From Amylostereum areolatum (lineage: Eukaryota > Basidiomycota > Agaricomycetes > Russulales > Stereaceae), in assembly GCA_012932865.1 (NCBI GenBank), contig SAXG01000032.1:248001-312000 (forward strand): a DNA stretch of 64,000 bases. The letters run 5' to 3'. Under the pieces are notes generated by a model. The model did not search any database and was not told the DNA's origin. It saw only the letters and a list, made by a program, of their open reading frames with translations. Each line of letters starts with the position of its first letter. Positions within the stretch are counted from its first letter, which is position 1. Both the position numbers and the translations under genes were made by a program. Shown piece by piece: positions 59,398-64,000 of this stretch.

Positions 59398-60066
59398 TAT
59401 CAAGCCCTTTGTCTGGCTGTGTTTGCTCTGAGGTATGTTTGCTGTCTGCGTGCTGGTGGGATGGTAAACGGGGACTGATGTTATGAGTAGGACATGCCAG
59501 CAAAATTGGTAGATTCCTCCGCCCTCCGCGCCCTCCACTCACGATGTTGCGATCGTCGCTGGATAGATTTTCTGCCACACGATATGGCTTAGGACTCGGC
59601 TCGAGAAGAGCAAGCGAGACCTTGGTATGGATGCTAGAAATCGAGGAGCGAGATTCTAAACATGATGGTGTGTATATGCTTGCCATTGGTTGATATCCTA
59701 CTTACGCTTGCTTAGAAACAGATAGATGCGGTCTGTACGCATACCCGTAGAGTTTCTATGCACTAGGATACGCTACTGCTACGATGTATCCACGAGGAAA
59801 ATGTATTTGCTTCCCCTCTGTTTTCCTCATCGTATGTTTGGAAACCCAGCAAACCGCCTGGCCGCATTGCGAGTCCGCCCTCTTGGTTCACTAGACTGCT
59901 GATTTCACTTCAGACGCCACGACGGCGGAACGCTCATGGGGTCACGCACGATTAATATGTCTATTATGGTAAAAGGGACACTCTAAGGGAAAATGTCCAT
60001 GAGCGGGGAACGCGCAGCGGATTGTTCGTCGGTAACACTCCATCGGTCTACAGACAGTAAAGACTG
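59398..60066. other. intergenic stretch, no gene seen
   Basis: Between two convergent genes; no coding signal beyond short shadows. Confidence 0.5.
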
Positions 60067-61809
60067 TCACATCATCTCGTTGATACGTTCCACAGCCGCG
60101 TGGCTTTCGAGCTCGTTGAAGGCTTCAGGTTCGTCATTGCAATCCCAGAGGTAAACCTTCTCCAACGGGTTATACTGCCTGTGTCTTCTCGCCACAACCT
60201 CCAGTGGAACAACTTCTTCTTCAAACGACAGGCCTTGCAATACGGTCGCCACGATCGTGACGAACTGGAACGTCAAAGTCCTCAGATGGGGGAGGGCAGG
60301 AGGTCTGTCCACGGGCGCCACTAGAGCCCGGCAGATGTGCGGATCGACGCAGTCCTGGAAAATGAGGTGCTGAATGGTAGAAGGAATATGTGACGCGAAG
60401 CCAGCTGCTTCTTCTGGGGAGGTCCAGAGGGGAACGCAGGTGAGAATGAGTGCTTGCATCTTGTCGAGAGGAAGCGTCCGCACCACCTGCGTGAGTATCT
60501 TCTGGACACGCTCATGCGATACATCCGCCCCGCCGCTGAAAAATCCATGGACAAGGGGAACACGAGAAGGTCGCACTGCCAATGGAGCTAGGAGGTCACG
60601 GACATTCTCGACAGGCTCTGGCCACACTTCGACTTCGACTTCGAAGGAGTGGTCCTTCTCATAGAGACTCCCGAGACGAAGTGTGCGAGCGCGGGATGTT
60701 CCACCCTCCCCGGTTCGAATGTGGTGGGATAGTCCTTCCATGGACTGGGCCACGACCTCGTCCGTTGCATCCGAGACGAGGAATTCGACATACATCCTTT
60801 CAAGCGACGAAGCTTCGATGCAACGTAAAAAGGCAGCGCAGTCCACCGCCCGATGGTACAATTGCACATCCTTGAGATTCAAAAGCTTGACCCGCCGGTC
60901 TACCGATGGATAAAGGTGGCCGGAAGGGAGGTAGGTAGAAAGTTCCAGACATTCCAGGCCTGACATGCGTTCTAAAAAGTCGAAGAACATGTGGCAGTTA
61001 GGCTGCGTGGTGGGAATGGAGGAGGCGTCCAAGTCTGGTGAGAAGGTGATGCATATGTGTTTCAAGTTGTTGAGGGAGGTCAAGGGAGGGGCGATGTTGA
61101 ACAACTCCAAACTATGAAGGCGGGGAACCTGCCAGCCTGCGAACATCTGCATAGGAAGACTGGTAATTTCGTCGTCCTCTTCGAAGAAGTCCCGCGCGCA
61201 TTGAAGCCGTTCTAGGGCGGGGGCGGGGGCGTCGCACGTCGAAGCGATATCCTCTATCTCTTGCGCACCTCCGTGAATTGCAAGGCTCCTAATGTGCGAT
61301 AGGTGCTGGGAGAGAGTGGCCTCGTGGTCCACTGGATCATCTGGATCGACATAATATGAAAGGAGAGAGTCTCCGGCGCGAGCGAGCATTTCGGTGGCCC
61401 AGGTCCTGCCAAGTCTGAAGGTAATATCGGACCAGAGGGTTGCGCTGCTTAGGGCAACCTGCCTCCACTGACCACAGACATGCGTCACGGCGATCCTGTC
61501 TAAATGACGTCTCGGGGCTTCAATGAAGGGCGCGTTGAAGGGAATATCGTCTTCCAATAGATTGAAGATATGTGAGAGAATCTCCGGGGGGAGGCGGGAG
61601 ATCGGCCTGGTCGTGTTGTGCTGGTGCAATAGCGCACATCGAAAGAGATTCAGATCAAGCCCGGGCGGGAAAAGCCTCTCTAGCTCCACGGTACTGATAC
61701 TGCCCATGGGACTGATTCCATGAGTATTGTAATGGTGTTGTACTTGTTCGAGACCACGCGCGAGGAATAGCCATTCTGTGGTCGGCGGACTCCGCCGACT
61801 GGTCGACAT
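60067..61809 (-). CDS. F-box protein, intact
   Basis: Single-exon minus-strand gene of 580 codons. The F-box is at about residues 70-95 (ISRLPPEILSHIFNLLEDD), followed by IAVTHVCGQWRQVALSSATL, typical of basidiomycete F-box proteins, and a long leucine-rich region (FLERMSGLECLELSTYLPSG; PALPHLRTLTFQFVTIVATV). It should be the substrate-binding subunit of an SCF ubiquitin ligase. Its order of blocks matches the broken gene at 47584-49299, making that gene's frame changes visible by comparison. Unlike its relatives here it has no frame problem. Confidence 0.85.
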   Translation of the reverse strand: MSTSRRSPPTTEWLFLARGLEQVQHHYNTHGISPMGSISTVELERLFPPGLDLNLFRCALLHQHNTTRPISRLPPEILSHIFNLLEDDIPFNAPFIEAPRRHLDRIAVTHVCGQWRQVALSSATLWSDITFRLGRTWATEMLARAGDSLLSYYVDPDDPVDHEATLSQHLSHIRSLAIHGGAQEIEDIASTCDAPAPALERLQCARDFFEEDDEITSLPMQMFAGWQVPRLHSLELFNIAPPLTSLNNLKHICITFSPDLDASSIPTTQPNCHMFFDFLERMSGLECLELSTYLPSGHLYPSVDRRVKLLNLKDVQLYHRAVDCAAFLRCIEASSLERMYVEFLVSDATDEVVAQSMEGLSHHIRTGEGGTSRARTLRLGSLYEKDHSFEVEVEVWPEPVENVRDLLAPLAVRPSRVPLVHGFFSGGADVSHERVQKILTQVVRTLPLDKMQALILTCVPLWTSPEEAAGFASHIPSTIQHLIFQDCVDPHICRALVAPVDRPPALPHLRTLTFQFVTIVATVLQGLSFEEEVVPLEVVARRHRQYNPLEKVYLWDCNDEPEAFNELESHAAVERINEMM

Positions 61810-61948
61810 TCTCTAGAGCGCTAGAAGTGGCGGTGAGCAGAAAGACAAGAGCGTGTTCGAGGAAACCATACTTCGACATCGCTCCAGTCCAGACAGGCTA
61901 TGGGTGGTACTCGTCACCGTGGTAGAGGTCCGCAGGTCCTAGTAGTTT

Positions 61949-62682
61949 TGCCAGCGTGGCGCGCAAGGCCCCCCCCTAATGCCCATAACAGTCGTATCGG
62001 GATGCTGACGGGACTGGTCAAAATCTTAGCCTTATCTTTGATTTTCGTGCGGACGGAAGGGCCAAAATTTGGGCTAATGTTCGATCCAAAGTCCGTACGG
62101 ATGGGGTCCATCTGACACGAGGTCCGATCCGCATGCGGACGGACACTTGGGACTGGACGACATGGACTTGGTGAAGACCTCCAGTATCTCGACCGCCCGC
62201 GATGATGGTAAGCGCCAACGAGCTCTCTGCGACAGGAAGGGGTGGTATTTTCTCGGTGGTGTGGCGATGTGCGAGCATACGCACGGGTTGACGTCGTTGA
62301 GGGTTGTAGTTCGCGATCGAAAGTCACCCTCCGGGCTCGGAACGCTACCGCAATACATCGGGTACAGGGTGTCATATACAGGTTATAAACTAGGGATTAC
62401 GATGATCTATGCATCCACTCTATGTAGCTCTGATTTTCAAGCGGTGCTGGCGTAGTAATCCAAATCATGCGGGCAGAAGGAGGTGGTATCCGCCAATGCG
62501 GACGGACAAAGGTCCATTCTATCTTGTATCCTGAATGCGGACGGGATCGGCCACAAAACGGAGGTCATATCCATATCGCTGACGGAAACAAGCAAAATGT
62601 GTGCTGACGGAAGTGCCAAAAGTTCAGGATTTTCGGATATAACCGTTATGGGCATTAGGGGGGGGCCTGGCGCGCAGGCATT
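61949..62682. mobile_element. MITE-like element with terminal inverted repeats
   Basis: An inverted repeat of about 34 bases bounds this ~730-bp segment: GGCCCCCCCCTAATGCCCAT at the left (inside 61957-61990) reappears in reverse complement at the right (inside 62641-62675), including the run of eight C/G, the flanking TAAC and a GCGCGC word outside. Interior open frames are short and no transposase is visible. It fits a non-autonomous DNA transposon (MITE). I could not identify a clear target-site duplication, so the exact ends are approximate. Confidence 0.65.
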
Positions 62683-63338
62683 TCGGGTAACGCGAAACAC
62701 GTGACTAGCGCAGTCACTTTGCGTCTCCTGGCGCGCAACTCTAACGATCCGCGGATCCCACAATGATGGTGAGCATGATGATATGAGCTATATCAGCACT
62801 TTGAAATGCAAAAAGTCTCACTCATGATGCCCGAAGCTCAAATAAGAAACGAGTTCAGATGACACTACTACCTAGACTCGAGCTGCGCACAGCGGCTCTT
62901 GTTGAACTTCAAGAGTCATGCGAGAGCCCCTGAGAAAATATGGCATGAGATATTGTGGTGATGGAATGTAAATATACGGAAAGAGAGGTAGATACATCGG
63001 GTGAAAGAGAGACAAAGGATCAACGAAGGATGGCGCGGAGGAAACTCAGGAAAGTGCCCTACATACTTGGTCTTGACTCGGAAAGTATCCATGGCATACG
63101 TTCTATGCAATCAACCGTTAACCGAGATGCGTTACGAAGATTCGGAATACGTGCTCACGAGTCGGGCGGCCTCACGCCGTGCCATGAACTGAAGGCCGAG
63201 CCTTTGATGAACACTGACGAGGCGAGCAGGCAGTGCTGTGTTAGCCGTGCCATGCCCAGGGCATTGATATCTGCGAACTGGCAGGAATCCTGAAAAGACG
63301 GAAAGTCAGATCGACGACCCAGGCTACAAGTAGACCAC
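62683..63338. other. intergenic stretch, no gene seen
   Basis: Nothing recognised; a further TGGCGCGCA word at 62727-62735 repeats the outer end of the neighbouring element. Confidence 0.4.
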
Positions 63339-64000
63339 TCACGACGGCAGTACGTTCACTGCCTCGACTTTCTCCATAAATCGTTCAAAGTTCCATTCGC
63401 TTTTATACTCGTGATTAAAGGTGAGCCGCCGAAGCGGAACACCCCATTCCTTCCGCGCACGAAGGATTTGCGTCATGCGTGCCACAGATATCTGAGCATC
63501 CTCTTCCACCATATCATCAATGAGGTCAATGCCTCTGATCTCGAGTTCCCGAAGACCCGGTAAGAATACAGTCGAAGGACACTCCTGCGAAATTTCATGC
63601 TGAGCTGGAGAGGGACTGTCTGAGTAGTCGGAGACGTCGACCCCAAGTGCTTCAATGAACGCTGTCGCCTCACCACCACTGATAGTGGCCTCCTCTACTA
63701 GCCGCATGGTTTCGAAAACCTGAACGCAATCCTCGATCGAGAACATCTCGTCTGCATGATCACCGTCATAAACAATTTTTCCAACGTTGTGGAAGGGGAG
63801 TGAGGTGATAAAGCATCTAGCAATGTTGGCTGCCTCAGCCAGTGGTGAATCAGGATCTTCAGGGACAAAAAGTTCGATGCTGAAGATATACGAGCTCTCC
63901 GAGTTCCTGGTTTTCGCTTCGATAGTAAGTTCGTCAGGATTGTACAGGTCGATATGAAGTTCGTCGATGGGTACGGGGAGGTCATGATAACAGCGCTGCA
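63339..64000 (-). CDS. C-terminal part of F-box/LRR-like protein (5' partial)
   Basis: A minus-strand frame is open from the right edge to a stop at 63339, about 220 codons: it starts QRCYHDLPVPIDELHIDLYN and continues EAANIARCFITSLPFHNVGK, MFSIEDCVQVFETMRLVEEA and FLPGLRELEIRGIDLIDDMV. The alternating leucine pattern and the terminal LTFNHEYKSEWNFERFMEKV resemble tails of basidiomycete F-box proteins. The F-box itself would lie outside the window. Family assigned by pattern only. Confidence 0.6.
   Translation of the reverse strand, partial: QRCYHDLPVPIDELHIDLYNPDELTIEAKTRNSESSYIFSIELFVPEDPDSPLAEAANIARCFITSLPFHNVGKIVYDGDHADEMFSIEDCVQVFETMRLVEEATISGGEATAFIEALGVDVSDYSDSPSPAQHEISQECPSTVFLPGLRELEIRGIDLIDDMVEEDAQISVARMTQILRARKEWGVPLRRLTFNHEYKSEWNFERFMEKVEAVNVLPS

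Overview
The window looks like a gene-dense piece of a basidiomycete (Agaricomycete) nuclear genome. Genes are split by many short introns of roughly 45-70 nt with GT...AG ends and donors such as GTGCGT, GTATGT or GTGAGT. Families typical of mushrooms are present (DUF6534-type membrane protein, UbiA-type membrane enzyme, GMC oxidoreductase, F-box-like arrays), together with a tRNA carrying a short intron. A polypore-like relative is plausible, but that is inference. All gene models were spliced by hand, and frames were checked for continuity across every junction.

Layout. 1-21.6 kb reads as a candidate secondary-metabolite cluster: a GMC oxidoreductase (entering from the left edge), an isoprenylcysteine methyltransferase-like membrane enzyme, a UbiA-family prenyltransferase or membrane terpene cyclase with both aspartate-rich motifs, a cytosolic alpha/beta hydrolase, a P450, a second paralogous hydrolase with a signal peptide on the opposite strand, a class I SAM methyltransferase, a DUF6534 membrane protein and a second P450. 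21.8-30 kb holds housekeeping or general genes: a polytopic membrane protein, the Hsp70 exchange factor Fes1, a small membrane protein and an SDR.

27.9-36.6 kb contains relics of an F-box/leucine-rich-like family. 37.4-52.4 kb contains a membrane protein with a long tail, an Mpp6-like exosome cofactor, tRNA-Arg(CCU), a small basic protein, several unrecognised ORFs, a broken F-box gene and an acidic protein. 54.3-59.4 kb holds a DHHC palmitoyltransferase, ornithine aminotransferase and an RNase P/MRP Rpp14/Pop8-like subunit. 60-64 kb has an intact F-box gene, a small terminal-inverted-repeat element and the 3' half of another gene with similar features.

In the cluster, the UbiA enzyme could form a terpenoid or prenylated scaffold, which the two P450s and the GMC enzyme would oxidise, the methyltransferase would cap, and the hydrolase pair would process. 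This pathway is inferred from co-location only.

The oddest signal is elsewhere. Between 31 and 56 kb at least six genes read cleanly only if one base is removed at a C (or G) run, always a +1 change. Two of these six genes are diverged paralogues that change frame at equivalent places. Unpolished sequence, shared pseudogenisation and true +1 frameshifting are all possible.
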